Below are positions 8,253 to 18,420 of a stretch of 64,000 nucleotides of DNA, one piece after another. Numbering within the stretch: the stretch's first letter is position 1; each line of letters starts with the position of its first letter. The notes under the pieces are model-generated. The model worked only from the letters and a program-made list of their open reading frames with translations, searched no databases and was not told where the DNA came from. The stretch covers positions 1-64,000 of the forward strand of contig CAILKO010000008.1 of assembly GCA_903834835.1 (NCBI GenBank), read 5' to 3'. Made by a program: the position numbers and the translations under genes. The stretch is from an uncultured Pseudomonadota bacterium. GTDB lineage: Bacteria > Pseudomonadota > Gammaproteobacteria > Burkholderiales > SG8-39.

Positions 8253-10628
8253 ATGGTAGCCGTCGCACTCTCATTTCTTGCGGGCGTGCTGCTTCTGCAG
8301 CAGCAGGCGCAGCTCCCACCCGCGCATATTCTCGGCCTGTTGCCCGTCTCGTTCGCGGCCTGTGGGGGGCTGCTTCTCCTTCGGCCAGCCGCGTCGAGCC
8401 TGCGGGCCACGGTGATGGCGGGCCTGCTCGCGGCCACCTGCGGCACGGGGTTTCTATGGGCTGCCTGGCACGCGCATCTGCGCATGGCGGAGGTCCTGCC
8501 CGCAGAGGCGGAGGGACGCGATATCGAGGTCATCGGCGTCGTCGCAGGTCTGCCGGTGCGGACGGAGCGCGGACTGCGTTTCGAGTTCGAGCCGGAGTCT
8601 GCTGCGATCCGGCTGCCCCCGCTGATCAGGCTCGCCTGGTATCGCAGCCAGGCGGCACAGGCGAGCGACGAGGACGGTGCAGCGCAATTTGCGGACGATC
8701 GCGTCAGGCCCGGCGATCGCTGGCGCCTCACGGTCAGGCTGCGCAGACCGCACGGCAATCTGAATCCGCACGGTTTCGACTACGAGGCGTGGCTCCTCGA
8801 GCGGGGTATCGGTGCGACCGGCTATGTGCGTGCGCGCAGCGATCCGGCACTGCTGGGCCAGCGCGACGGCCTGTCCGACCGCGTAGGGCGGTTGCGCGCG
8901 TCGGTGCGCGAGCGATTCTCGGCGGCGCTCGGTGCGACGCCGGCGGCCGGGATTCTTGCAGCGCTCGCCGTCGGCGATCAGGCCGTGATCGGCGCGGAGG
9001 ACTGGAGACTCTTCGCAACGACCGGGGTCACGCATCTCATGAGCATATCCGGACTGCATGTCACACTGGTATCGGGGTTGCTCGCCTGGCTCGCGGGGTG
9101 GCTGTGGCGGAGGTTCCCTGCGCTCTGCCTGCGGATCCCCGCCCGAAGGATGGCGGCACTAGGGGGCATTGCCGGCGCGTTCGGATATACCGTGGTCGCC
9201 GGATACGGCGTTCCCGCGCAGAGGACCTGCTACATGGTGACTGCGGTCGCGCTCGCACTCTGGTCCGGTCGGCATGTTTCCTCTGCGGGTATGTTGTCGC
9301 TGGCGCTCATCGTCGTGCTGCTGGCAGACCCCTGGGCGGGCCTCGCACCCGGATTCTGGCTCTCGTTCGTGGCGGTCGCGCTGATCTTCTATGCGGCCGC
9401 ACCCGCCCGCGGCGAACACCTGCACGCAGTGCGGCAATGGCTCCGGATCCAGTGGGCGATCACCGTCGGTCTCGCTCCGGCCGTGCTGCTCTGGTTCGGC
9501 CAGGTGTCGATCGTGGGGCCGCTCGCGAACGCGGTCGCGATTCCTCTCGTCTCGGCAGTCATCACGCCGCTTGCGCTGATTGCGGCGGCCATACCCATCG
9601 ATCTGCTGCTTGTTCCCGCAGCACGGCTTACCGAATGGCTGCTCATGTTTCTGGAGTGGTGTGCTTCGCTTCCGCTCGCAGCCTGGCAGGGCGCCGCGCC
9701 TCAGGCCTGGACGCTGGTGCCCGCCGGGCTGGGCGCGGTCTGGCTGCTCGCGCCACGCGGGGTGCCGTGGCGCTGGGTCGGGGCGCTGTTGTTCGTTCCG
9801 GTGTTTGCGCATGCGCCTCCGGTACCCGCTTCCGGCGAGGTCTGGATCACGACGCTGGATGTCGGGCAGGGGCTCTCGATTCTCGTGCGCACGAGGGAGC
9901 ATGCACTGCTCTACGACGCGGGGCCGGCCTATGGTCATGAATCGGACAGCGGAGAACGCATCATCGTCCCCGCCCTGCGAGCGATGGGGATACGACGCCT
10001 CGACGCGCTTGTCATCACGCATAGCGATACCGATCATCTGGGCGGTGCGCGGAGCGTATTGGGAAACATTGACGTCGACCGGTTCCTTTCGTCGCTGCCC
10101 GAGCGGCACGAACTGCGCACACAGGTGCCGTTCCCGGAACGCTGTATCGCGGGCACGAATTGGTCCTGGGACGGCGTGGGCTTCGAATTGCTGGGACCTG
10201 CGGCGGGGGAATACGGGCATACCCGCAACAACGACCTGAGTTGTGTCCTGAGAGTCTCGACGGCCGGCGGTGCGATGCTCATGACCGGTGATATAGAGCG
10301 GGCGGCCGAGGCGGCCCTGCGCTCGCGCCAGGGCCGTGATCTGCATTCGGAGGTGCTGCTCATGCCGCACCACGGCAGCAGAACTTCGTCTACTGAGGAT
10401 TTCATTTCCGATGTCGCGCCGCGGATTGCGATCGCATCGGCGGGATACAGGAACCGCTTCGGGCATCCCTCGCCGGAGATCCTGAAACGTTACGAAGAGG
10501 CAGGCATCCGCGTACTCCGGACCGATCTGGACGGGGCGGTGCGCGTGGATCTCGGCGAATCAGGGTACCGGGTGTCCACCGTGCGCGGGGCGGATCCGCG
10601 CTACTGGCGCTCGGGGCGGCGCATATAA
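8253..10628 (+). CDS. comEC: DNA internalization-related competence protein ComEC/Rec2
   Basis: 791 aa with Competence domain (GVTHLMSISGLHVTLVSGL) and C-terminal metallo-beta-lactamase domain (VITHSDTDHLGGARSVL, LMPHHGSRTSS). Confidence 0.93.
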   Translation: MVAVALSFLAGVLLLQQQAQLPPAHILGLLPVSFAACGGLLLLRPAASSLRATVMAGLLAATCGTGFLWAAWHAHLRMAEVLPAEAEGRDIEVIGVVAGLPVRTERGLRFEFEPESAAIRLPPLIRLAWYRSQAAQASDEDGAAQFADDRVRPGDRWRLTVRLRRPHGNLNPHGFDYEAWLLERGIGATGYVRARSDPALLGQRDGLSDRVGRLRASVRERFSAALGATPAAGILAALAVGDQAVIGAEDWRLFATTGVTHLMSISGLHVTLVSGLLAWLAGWLWRRFPALCLRIPARRMAALGGIAGAFGYTVVAGYGVPAQRTCYMVTAVALALWSGRHVSSAGMLSLALIVVLLADPWAGLAPGFWLSFVAVALIFYAAAPARGEHLHAVRQWLRIQWAITVGLAPAVLLWFGQVSIVGPLANAVAIPLVSAVITPLALIAAAIPIDLLLVPAARLTEWLLMFLEWCASLPLAAWQGAAPQAWTLVPAGLGAVWLLAPRGVPWRWVGALLFVPVFAHAPPVPASGEVWITTLDVGQGLSILVRTREHALLYDAGPAYGHESDSGERIIVPALRAMGIRRLDALVITHSDTDHLGGARSVLGNIDVDRFLSSLPERHELRTQVPFPERCIAGTNWSWDGVGFELLGPAAGEYGHTRNNDLSCVLRVSTAGGAMLMTGDIERAAEAALRSRQGRDLHSEVLLMPHHGSRTSSTEDFISDVAPRIAIASAGYRNRFGHPSPEILKRYEEAGIRVLRTDLDGAVRVDLGESGYRVSTVRGADPRYWRSGRRI

Positions 10629-10705
10629 TCGTTCGAGCATTCCGGTGCAGGCTGCGGCGCAGCGGCGCCGGAGGACACCGGCGAAACGCAAACAGGAGAA
10701 ATGCG

Positions 10706-10951
10706 ATGGCGAAGAAGGCCCCGAGCAGTTCCAGGAAGCGCGCCGAGGGCGCGGTCTACAAGGTGGTGGACGTGATCGGCACGAGCCCGAACTCCTGGGA
10801 GGAGGCAGCCCGCAACGCGATCGAGATGGCGGCGCAATCGCTGCGCGACCTGCGCATCGCTGAGGTCGCGAAGATGGACGTCAAGGTGGAAGACGGGCGT
10901 ATCACCGCCTTCCGGACGCGCTTGTCGCTGTCCTTCAAGTACGACGCCTAG
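10706..10951 (+). CDS. Dodecin family protein
   Basis: 81 aa: VYKVVDVIGTSPNSWEEAARNAIEMAAQSLRDLRIAEVAKMDVKVEDGRI. Confidence 0.9.
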   Translation: MAKKAPSSSRKRAEGAVYKVVDVIGTSPNSWEEAARNAIEMAAQSLRDLRIAEVAKMDVKVEDGRITAFRTRLSLSFKYDA

Positions 10952-10956
10952 CTGCC

Positions 10957-11823
10957 ATGCCGATCGAGGCACGCCGACGCAGCGTTCAGTGCGTGTCCCC
11001 CGCCGGGCTCCACCGGATGGCCTACCTGGAATGGGGCGATCCGCGCAACCCGGATGTGCTTGTCTGTGTGCACGGACTGACACGCACCGGGCGTGACTTC
11101 GACAGTCTGGCGCGCGTGATGGCGGAGCATTACCGCGTGGTATGCCCGGATATCGTCGGCAGAGGCGAATCCGACTGGCTGACAAATCCGGCCTACTACG
11201 TTACGCCGCAGTACATCGCTGATATCGTCGCGTTGATTGCACGCTTGGACGTTGCCGAAGTGCACTGGGTTGGCACCTCCATGGGGGCGCTGATCGGCAT
11301 GGCGCTCGCGTCGCTGAAGGGCAGTCCTGTCAGCCGCATGGTTCTGAATGATGCAGGCCCGGTGCTCGCCAGGGACGCGCTGGTCCGGATCGCAAGCTAT
11401 GTCGGGACGAGCACCAGTTTCACGAACATCGACGAGGCGGAGACCTATATCCGCACCGTCTCCGCGCCCTTCGGGCCGCATAGCGATGCGCAGTGGCGTT
11501 TTCTCACCGAGACGGTGACGCGCGCCAATCCCGATGGCAGCCTGCGCCTGCACTACGATCCCAGTATCTCTCAGATGCTGCGCGCGAGTGTGTCTGCGCA
11601 GGATATCGACCTGTGGTCATACTACGACGCGGTAACCTGCCCGACGCTGGTTCTGCGCGGCGCCCAGTCGGACCTGCTGTCGAGGGAGACCATGCAGGCC
11701 ATGGCAACGCGCGGCCCCAGGGCGCAGCACGTCGAATTCCACGGTGTGGGCCATGCGCCCACGCTGATGAATCCGGACCAGATCACTCCGGTCAGGGATT
11801 TCCTGCTGGCGGACTTGCGCTAG
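10957..11823 (+). CDS. Alpha/beta hydrolase
   Basis: VLVCVHGLTRTGRDFD, GTSMGALIGM elbow, GHAPTLM. Confidence 0.88.
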   Translation: MPIEARRRSVQCVSPAGLHRMAYLEWGDPRNPDVLVCVHGLTRTGRDFDSLARVMAEHYRVVCPDIVGRGESDWLTNPAYYVTPQYIADIVALIARLDVAEVHWVGTSMGALIGMALASLKGSPVSRMVLNDAGPVLARDALVRIASYVGTSTSFTNIDEAETYIRTVSAPFGPHSDAQWRFLTETVTRANPDGSLRLHYDPSISQMLRASVSAQDIDLWSYYDAVTCPTLVLRGAQSDLLSRETMQAMATRGPRAQHVEFHGVGHAPTLMNPDQITPVRDFLLADLR

Positions 11824-11844
11824 AACCCTGCTGCGGTCCAGGAC

Positions 11845-12141
11845 TCAGGCCAGCTTCTTCCCGTCGAAGAACGCCTTGCGCCAGCGGGTTACAGTGATCT
11901 TCTGGAACAGGCCCGCCTTGTTGAACGGGTCGTTGGCGATGAGATCCTCGGCGACTCTCCTGTCATCCGTGTCGACGATGATCAGACTCCCGTGTCCGCC
12001 ACTGCCGTCGTCATTCAGCATTGCGCCCGCGGCGAGGAGCAGATGGATATTCGCTTCAAGGTACTTGACGTGCTCCGGCCTCGTGGAGAGCCGCAGTTCG
12101 GAACTGTCTGGCTTGTCCAGCGTCTGTATCGCGTAGGGCAT
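11845..12141 (-). CDS. YciI family protein
   Basis: 98 aa: RPEHVKYLEANIHLLLAAGAML...GSLIIVDTDDRRVAEDLIANDPFNKAGLF. Confidence 0.88.
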   Translation of the reverse strand: MPYAIQTLDKPDSSELRLSTRPEHVKYLEANIHLLLAAGAMLNDDGSGGHGSLIIVDTDDRRVAEDLIANDPFNKAGLFQKITVTRWRKAFFDGKKLA

Positions 12142-12167
12142 GTGAACTCCGGGTGTCTGCGGAAGGA

Positions 12168-13136
12168 TCAGAGGTCGAGCACGAGCCGCTCGGACTTGGA
12201 GCCCGAGCAGCAGACCGTCATCTTTTCGTTGGATGCCTGTTCATCCTTCGTAAGGAATACGTCGCGGTGGTCAGGGACCCCGGAAATGACGCGGGTGACG
12301 CATTCGCCGCAGGTTCCCTCCATGCAGGAGTAGGGCACGTCCACGCCAAGATCGAGCAGGCTGTCGAGGATCGTACTGCCTTCCTTGATGAATATCTCCT
12401 TGCCCGAGCGCTGCAGGACGACCGTGAATCCGCCGCTGCTTGCCGGCGCATCCTTGGCCGTGAAGTATTCGACGTGGATTTCCTCAGCGGGGCGCGATGC
12501 AGCAGCCTGCTCGAAGGCGTTCAGCATGGGGATCGGCCCGCAGCAGTAGATGTGGGTCCCGGCAGGTGTCCTGGCAAGGACGGCGGCGATGTCGAGCATC
12601 TTGCCGCCAGGTTCACCGTCGAAATTGAACTGGAGTTTCGGATTGACGGTGTCCCTGACCGCGCTCAGCGTTTCGAGGAACGCCGTGAGTTCGCGCGTGC
12701 GGGTGCAGTAGATCATCTCCCAGGGACGGCCGAGTTGCTGCAGGCGCTGTGCCATGCACCAGAGCGGGGTGATGCCGATCCCGCCGCCGATCAACAGCGT
12801 GCTGGCGGCATCCTCTTTGAGCGGGAAATTATTGCGCGGCGCGCTGATCGGCAGCACGTCGCCGACGCGCAGCGATTCGTGCATGAATTTCGAGCCCCCA
12901 CGGCTCTTTGCATCCTTAGCCACCGTTACGACATAGCGATTGCGGTCGGTCTGGGGGTTGCTGAGCGAGTAGCTCCGGACCATGCCGTTGGGCAGATGCA
13001 GATCGATATGCGCGCCCGCAGTGAACTCGGGAAGCCCTGTGGCGCCGGGCAGGGGGCGGAACTCGTAGGAATTGATATCCCGCGCTTCCCGGGTGATAGA
13101 CCGCAGTTCGGCGCGAATCAGTTCGGAATCGGACAT
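12168..13136 (-). CDS. PDR/VanB family oxidoreductase (FMN/NAD/2Fe-2S)
   Basis: GAHIDLHLPNGMVRSYSLSNP, GGGIGITPLWCMA, C-terminal VPYSCMEGTCGECVTRVISG ferredoxin motif; start set at MSDSEL. Confidence 0.9.
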   Translation of the reverse strand: MSDSELIRAELRSITREARDINSYEFRPLPGATGLPEFTAGAHIDLHLPNGMVRSYSLSNPQTDRNRYVVTVAKDAKSRGGSKFMHESLRVGDVLPISAPRNNFPLKEDAASTLLIGGGIGITPLWCMAQRLQQLGRPWEMIYCTRTRELTAFLETLSAVRDTVNPKLQFNFDGEPGGKMLDIAAVLARTPAGTHIYCCGPIPMLNAFEQAAASRPAEEIHVEYFTAKDAPASSGGFTVVLQRSGKEIFIKEGSTILDSLLDLGVDVPYSCMEGTCGECVTRVISGVPDHRDVFLTKDEQASNEKMTVCCSGSKSERLVLDL

Positions 13137-13197
13137 GGCTTTTCGTGGATGTGGCGGCGCGCGACCGCGCGGGACGGTAAGCCCGGATTTTACCCGC

Positions 13198-13230
13198 GCC
13201 GGAGGTGGAGCCCGGGGCTCCACCTCCGGC
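13198..13230. other. Intercistronic stem-loop (15-bp perfect stem, 3-nt loop)
   Basis: GCCGGAGGTGGAGCC-CGG-GGCTCCACCTCCGGC read directly, between a dehydrogenase stop and the VanB-like gene start. Confidence 0.75.
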
Positions 13231-13236
13231 GGTGGT

Positions 13237-14115
13237 TCAACGCTTGCGCCGCAGGCGTTTTTCGCGTCGCTCGGTCACCAGCGTCGGATAGATTTCCATC
13301 GCGATGCCGGTCATGGGCATGGACGTCGCCGACGCCTTCGCGGCAATCAGCGCATCCACGATGTCCTTGCGCATATGGGTGTGGATCACTGCGTCCGGCC
13401 CCTGACTGTGGAAGTCCACGAGCCAATCCATATGGCCCCAGTGCTGGACCGCCCAGCTATTGCCGGTGCTCACCTTGGCGAGGGCGATGATCTTGTCCTC
13501 CGCCACGCCATACGCGTCGGCGAGTTGCATCGCTTCGAGCGTCGCGACATAACCCACGTGGAGCAGCAGCCCGTTCACCAGCTTTGCGACCTGGCCCGTG
13601 CCCACGGGGCCGATCAGGAAAATATTCGTTCCCATCGAATTCAGCACCGGGCGGCAGCGGTCCAGCAGCGCCTTGGGCCCACCTACCAGGAACGACAGCG
13701 TGGCAGCCTTGGCAGCCGGGCTCGCGCCACTCATCGGCGCGTCCAGCCACTCGAGCTTCGCAGCATGCGCTCGTGCCGCAAAATGCTCGGCGGCGGCAGG
13801 CGGCATGGTGCTATGCGCGATTACGACACTGCCCGGTTTGGCATTGGCGAATATTCCTTCGGGACCGGAAACGAGCCGTTCCATCTGCGTTTCGTTAACG
13901 ACCGCCACGCAGATGTATTCGCACTCACGCGCGAGCTCGGCCAGCGATCCGGCTGCTTTCGCGCCTTGCCGCACAGCCGCTCGCATGACCGGTTTGCGCA
14001 GATCGAAGACGGTCAGGTCGAAACCCGCACGTGCGATGTTGACCGCCATCGGGAGGCCTATGTCGCCCAGGCCGATGAATCCGATCCGGGAGCGCTTGGA
14101 CGCTTTTTTTGCCAT
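13237..14115 (-). CDS. NAD(P)-dependent oxidoreductase, 3-hydroxyisobutyrate dehydrogenase family
   Basis: RIGFIGLGDIGLPMAVNIARAGFDLTVFD...GTGQVAKLVNGLL; start set at MAKKASKRS. Confidence 0.9.
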   Translation of the reverse strand: MAKKASKRSRIGFIGLGDIGLPMAVNIARAGFDLTVFDLRKPVMRAAVRQGAKAAGSLAELARECEYICVAVVNETQMERLVSGPEGIFANAKPGSVVIAHSTMPPAAAEHFAARAHAAKLEWLDAPMSGASPAAKAATLSFLVGGPKALLDRCRPVLNSMGTNIFLIGPVGTGQVAKLVNGLLLHVGYVATLEAMQLADAYGVAEDKIIALAKVSTGNSWAVQHWGHMDWLVDFHSQGPDAVIHTHMRKDIVDALIAAKASATSMPMTGIAMEIYPTLVTERREKRLRRKR

Positions 14116-14141
14116 GTTCCGTACCTCGTTTTCGGGACCGT

Positions 14142-15134
14142 TTACTGCGGCTGGATGTTCGCCTTGCGGCCGACGCTCAGATAGATATCTTCTTCCGCGG
14201 CGATCTGTTTGGCCGCCTGATCCGGGCCTGTTCCGATGATTCGGAAATAGGCCTTCTCGTAGCTCGCGCGGGTCTCGGCGTGGTTCAGCGCGCCCAGTGC
14301 CGCCTTGCTGATGCGGTCGATGATCGGCTTGGGTGTGGCGGACGGGACGTGAATCGAATACCACGCTGTGATGAGGTCGGGATAGCCGGCGTCCAACGAG
14401 CTCGGGACGCTCGGTGCCGAGGCAACCCTGTGAGCGCCGCTAACGACGAGCGGACGAAGCTTGCCAGCCTTGATGTCCCCGAGCGTCACCGCCTCCGTTC
14501 CCACGGACAACTGAATCTGATTCGCCAGGTTGGCCGCCTGCGCCGCCGCAGGGCCATCCTTGTAAATGATCTGGACGAGCTTCACACCAAAGCGAGCCTG
14601 CATGGCCTCGAACATCAGCGTTGGCCACGACTGCGTACCTGAGGTGCCGTAGTTGAGCTGCCCCGGGTTCGCCTTGGCGTAGGAAATGAGTTCCTGGAAG
14701 GTCTTGAACGGCGTTTGTGCGTTCGTGATGATGAATGCCGGCGAGTCCACCAGCATCGCGGCGGGAACGAGGTCCTTTACCGGATCGAAACGCAGGTCCT
14801 TCACGAACAGTTTGAAGGTGAGCAGGTTCGGCAGTCCCATCAGGATCGTGTAGCCGTCCGCAGGAACGTTCTTCGCGACGTATTCCGAGCCGACCAAGGC
14901 GCCTGCGCCAGGCCGATTCTCGATGACGATAGGCTGGCCGAGCGTCTTGGTCATTTCGGGAATCGACAGCCGCGCAACGATGTCGAAAACCGTTCCCGGT
15001 CCGAACGGCACGACCCACCGGATCGGCTTGTTCGGGAACTCCTGTGCCGAAAGCGGCAACGCGAAAGCGGAAATCAGTGCACCCACCAAGGGTGCCAAAT
15101 AACGTGACTTGCTTTGCAGACGATCCATGCTCAT
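14142..15134 (-). CDS. Tripartite tricarboxylate transporter substrate-binding protein (Bug/TctC)
   Basis: FPNKPIRWVVPFGPGTVFDIVARL...PIVIENRPGAGALVGSEYVAK. Confidence 0.9.
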   Translation of the reverse strand: MSMDRLQSKSRYLAPLVGALISAFALPLSAQEFPNKPIRWVVPFGPGTVFDIVARLSIPEMTKTLGQPIVIENRPGAGALVGSEYVAKNVPADGYTILMGLPNLLTFKLFVKDLRFDPVKDLVPAAMLVDSPAFIITNAQTPFKTFQELISYAKANPGQLNYGTSGTQSWPTLMFEAMQARFGVKLVQIIYKDGPAAAQAANLANQIQLSVGTEAVTLGDIKAGKLRPLVVSGAHRVASAPSVPSSLDAGYPDLITAWYSIHVPSATPKPIIDRISKAALGALNHAETRASYEKAYFRIIGTGPDQAAKQIAAEEDIYLSVGRKANIQPQ

Positions 15135-15387
15135 CTCCTCCCTGGCTCCTAAGTTTTGCCGTTTGTTACTGCGGTTAGATTTCGAAATCCTGGAATGCGG
15201 CATGTTGACTCCCTCGATTGTCGTCTGTGCGTGGTGAAGCGGGTTCCGCTACCTCGATTCGGTGCCCGGCCAAGTCTGAATACGGGCAATCACACGGGCA
15301 ATCGGAGACAGCTTGGATTGTAACCTGCGCGTCGTGTGCAGATCGCCGGGCGGGGTGCTGGCGGACCGTAGACCTATAATTGCGACC

Positions 15388-16521
15388 ATGAACCGCGAAT
15401 CCGTCGTCCCCGCTCTCATCACTCCCATCGAAGGCATTGTCGCCGAGCTTGCGCGCGGGCGCATGGTGGTCCTTATCGACGAAGAGGATCGCGAGAACGA
15501 GGGTGACCTCGTTCTCGCAGCCGAGCATGTGACCCCCGAGGCCATCAATTTCATGGCCACGCATGCGCGCGGGCTTATCTGCCTGACGCTCACCGGCGAG
15601 CGGGCTGCGCAGCTAGGACTCACGCCGATGTCTCCGCATAACGGATCGCAGACAGGGACCAATTTCACGATTTCCATCGATGCCGCCGAGGGTATCGGCG
15701 CCGGGGTTTCCGCCGCCGATCGCGCACGTACGGTTCAGGCGGCCTGCGCACCTGGAGCGGGTCCCGCCGATCTCGTGCAACCGGGGCATGTTTTTCCCAT
15801 CGTCGCAAGGCCGGGTGGCGTGCTGGTGCGCGCGGGCCACACGGAGGCGGGGTGCGACCTCACGCGACTTGCGGGCCTGTTTCCCGCCGCCGTGATCTGC
15901 GAGATCATGAACGATGACGGCACCATGGCGCGGCTGCCGCAACTGCTCGAATTTTGCGCGCTGCACAATCTGATGATCGGAACGATCGCCGATCTGATCC
16001 GGTACCGGAGCGCGACCGAATCGCTCATTCGGCGCACCGGAGAGCGGCCGATCCAGACCGCGATTGCGGAGTTCAGGCTGATCGCCTTTCGCGATGAAAC
16101 CGCGGGCGCATCGCATCTCGCGCTGGTGCACGGGGAGATCGACCGGGAGCGTCCGGTCCTCGTGCGCGTGCACGAGCCCGTCTCGGTGCTTGACCTGCTC
16201 GAGACTGAATCGACGCACCACGCCTGGAGCGTAACGCGTGCGATGCAGGAAATTGTCCGCGAGGGGGCCGGCGTGGTGTTGTTGCTCAACTGCGAGGCGG
16301 AGGGCGGGATGCTGAACTCATGGCTCGGTTCCATCGACGCGAAGCCGGTACCAGCTGCGGGGAGTGGCAGGGAGATCCGGATGCACGGCGTTGCCGCACA
16401 GATCCTTCGGGACGTCGGGGTGGGCGCGCTGCGCGTGCTCGGCCGACCGCGCAGGCTTCCGAGCATTGCGGGGTTCGGTCTGCGCGTGACCGGCTACGTC
16501 GATCACATGGGTGGGGCATGA
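15388..16521 (+). CDS. ribBA: 3,4-dihydroxy-2-butanone-4-phosphate synthase fused to a degenerate GTP cyclohydrolase II domain
   Basis: [44 protein letters not shown] plus C-terminal GCHII-like domain that lacks the Zn-binding Cys motif. Confidence 0.9.
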   Translation: MNRESVVPALITPIEGIVAELARGRMVVLIDEEDRENEGDLVLAAEHVTPEAINFMATHARGLICLTLTGERAAQLGLTPMSPHNGSQTGTNFTISIDAAEGIGAGVSAADRARTVQAACAPGAGPADLVQPGHVFPIVARPGGVLVRAGHTEAGCDLTRLAGLFPAAVICEIMNDDGTMARLPQLLEFCALHNLMIGTIADLIRYRSATESLIRRTGERPIQTAIAEFRLIAFRDETAGASHLALVHGEIDRERPVLVRVHEPVSVLDLLETESTHHAWSVTRAMQEIVREGAGVVLLLNCEAEGGMLNSWLGSIDAKPVPAAGSGREIRMHGVAAQILRDVGVGALRVLGRPRRLPSIAGFGLRVTGYVDHMGGA

Positions 16522-16943
16522 AACGCATCGGCATCGTCGCCAGTCGCTTTAACGAGGAAATCTGCGCGCGTCTTCTGGAGGGCGCCCGCGAGGAAGCGGT
16601 GCGTCTCGGGGCGACCGAGGTCACGGTCCACCGAGTGCCGGGTGCGCTTGAAATTCCGCTCGTGCTGCAATGGATGGCGCAGAGCGGGCGGTTTGACGCA
16701 CTGGTTGCGCTGGGCGTCGTGGTGCGCGGTGAGACCTATCATTTCGAGATCGTATCGAATGAGTCGGCGCGCGGAGTCATGGAGGTTGCATTGCAGTTCG
16801 GTATCCCGGTTGCGAATGGCATCCTTACGACGAACACGGACGAACAGGCGCATGCGCGGCTGGACAAGGGTGCGGAAGCGGTCCGGGTGGCGCTGGAGCT
16901 TGCGGCCTTGCGCGCCGAGACGTTGCGCGGTGCAGGACAGTGA
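16518..16943 (+). CDS. ribH: 6,7-dimethyl-8-ribityllumazine synthase
   Basis: [20 protein letters not shown]...[15 protein letters not shown]...[24 protein letters not shown] overlap with ribBA. Confidence 0.95.
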   Translation: MKRIGIVASRFNEEICARLLEGAREEAVRLGATEVTVHRVPGALEIPLVLQWMAQSGRFDALVALGVVVRGETYHFEIVSNESARGVMEVALQFGIPVANGILTTNTDEQAHARLDKGAEAVRVALELAALRAETLRGAGQ

Positions 16944-16950
16944 GCGCGCG

Positions 16951-17394
16951 ATGACGAAGAATCGCCGCCGTCAGGCGAGGGAACTGGCGCTGCAGGCCCT
17001 CTACGGCTGGCAGTTGTCGGGATCGGCGCTGCCTGACGCGACCGAGCAGATGAGCCAGCTGGACGGCTGGGAGTTCGCGGACCAGGGAATGGCGCGCGAA
17101 CTGCTCGCCGGAGTGATCAAGCGTTCGGGGGATCTCGAGTCGCTCATCGCGCCCTGCCTTGCGGGCCGCAGCTTTGCCGAGTTGTCCCCTGTCGAGCGCG
17201 GGATTCTTTACGTCGGCACCCTGGAGTTGGCGGCGCGCCCCGAGACACCGTTCAAGGTTGTGATCAACGAAGCGATCGAGCTTGGCAAGATATATGGCGG
17301 CACCGACGGGCATCGTTTCGTGAACGGTGTCCTCCAGAAGCTTGCCGCGCAGCTCAGGCCCGAGGAGTTTGCGCGGGCGCGCCAAGCGGTCTAG
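16951..17394 (+). CDS. nusB: Transcription antitermination factor NusB
   Basis: RRRQARELALQALYGWQLSG...SPVERGILYVGTLELAARPETPFKVVINEAIELGKIYGGTDGHRFVNGVLQKLA. Confidence 0.95.
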   Translation: MTKNRRRQARELALQALYGWQLSGSALPDATEQMSQLDGWEFADQGMARELLAGVIKRSGDLESLIAPCLAGRSFAELSPVERGILYVGTLELAARPETPFKVVINEAIELGKIYGGTDGHRFVNGVLQKLAAQLRPEEFARARQAV

Positions 17395-17413
17395 GCCGCG
17401 CAGGCGCGCTGTC

Positions 17414-18409
17414 ATGGAATCTGCTAACGACGGCGCGGCAAGGCTGTCCGAATTCGGCCTGATCAACCGATATTTCGCTAAACACGTTTCTCGCGCCAGG
17501 CTGGGGATCGGCGACGACGCGGCACTGATCGATCTGCCGTCAGACGCGTTGCTTGCCGTCACGACGGATACGCTGAACGAAGGCGTACATTTCCTTCATG
17601 GCGCCGATCCGGCGAAGCTCGGCCATAAGGCGCTAGCGGTGAATCTGTCTGATCTTGCCGCAATGGGCGCAGTCCCGCGTTACGCACTTCTTGCACTTTC
17701 CATGCCGGTGGCCGATCCGGCCTGGCTTGAGGCGTTTTCGGCGGGGTTCTTCGCGCTCGCAAACCGCCACAACGTGGAACTGATAGGCGGCGATACGACG
17801 CGCGGCGCGCTGTCAGTGACTATCACTGCCATGGGCGAAGTGGATAGTCGCGCGCTGCGGCGCGACGGCGCCCGGCCGGGCGATGACATCTGGGTCTCTG
17901 GCACGCTGGGCGGCGCGGCGCTGGGACTGGCCTGTCTGCAAGGCAGCGTAGAAGTCGAGCCCGCGGATCGCTCTGCAATGATCGCCCTGCTGGAGACCCC
18001 GACGCCGCGGGTGGAGCTGGGCATCGCATTGCGCGGCATCGCCAGTGCGGCGATCGACATATCGGACGGTCTGACGGGAGATCTCGTCCACATACTCGAC
18101 CGTTCGGGGGTCGCAGCCGCGCTCGACTGGACTCGCGTTCCGCAGCCAGCCGCTCTGTCGCGCCTCGGCGATGAATCCCGCGCGAGGCAGATGGCGCTCG
18201 CCGGCGGAGACGACTACGAATTGCTGTTCACCGCGGCGCCCGAGCGCGCCAGCGAGATCCTTTCGTTAGGGAGGAGCATCGGAGTGCCGCTTGCGCGCAT
18301 CGGCGAAATCAGGGGTCGGGAAGATACGGCTCGAATGCTCGAAATTCGGGGTCTGACACCGGCAGAATCCGGGATCCTCCAGAGTCACGACCACTTCCGG
18401 CCATACTGA
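17414..18409 (+). CDS. thiL: Thiamine-monophosphate kinase
   Basis: LSEFGLINRYF...GIGDDAALID...HFLHGADPAKLGHKALAVNLSDLAAMGA...LAGGDDYELLFT. Confidence 0.95.
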   Translation: MESANDGAARLSEFGLINRYFAKHVSRARLGIGDDAALIDLPSDALLAVTTDTLNEGVHFLHGADPAKLGHKALAVNLSDLAAMGAVPRYALLALSMPVADPAWLEAFSAGFFALANRHNVELIGGDTTRGALSVTITAMGEVDSRALRRDGARPGDDIWVSGTLGGAALGLACLQGSVEVEPADRSAMIALLETPTPRVELGIALRGIASAAIDISDGLTGDLVHILDRSGVAAALDWTRVPQPAALSRLGDESRARQMALAGGDDYELLFTAAPERASEILSLGRSIGVPLARIGEIRGREDTARMLEIRGLTPAESGILQSHDHFRPY

Positions 18410-18420
18410 ATCCAGCACCG

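Noticed and set aside
8243-9940. 565-aa ORF and other long frames over comEC (9159..10466 minus)
   Set aside because: Overlap the clearly recognised comEC frame; composition typical of off-frame GC-rich translation.
12153-13490. 445-aa plus-strand ORF
   Set aside because: Antisense to the VanB-like reductase; no domain motifs.
15204-15387. Possible FMN riboswitch upstream of ribBA
   Set aside because: The conserved FMN-element segments (AGGG-GAA..., GATTCAG-like) were not seen.
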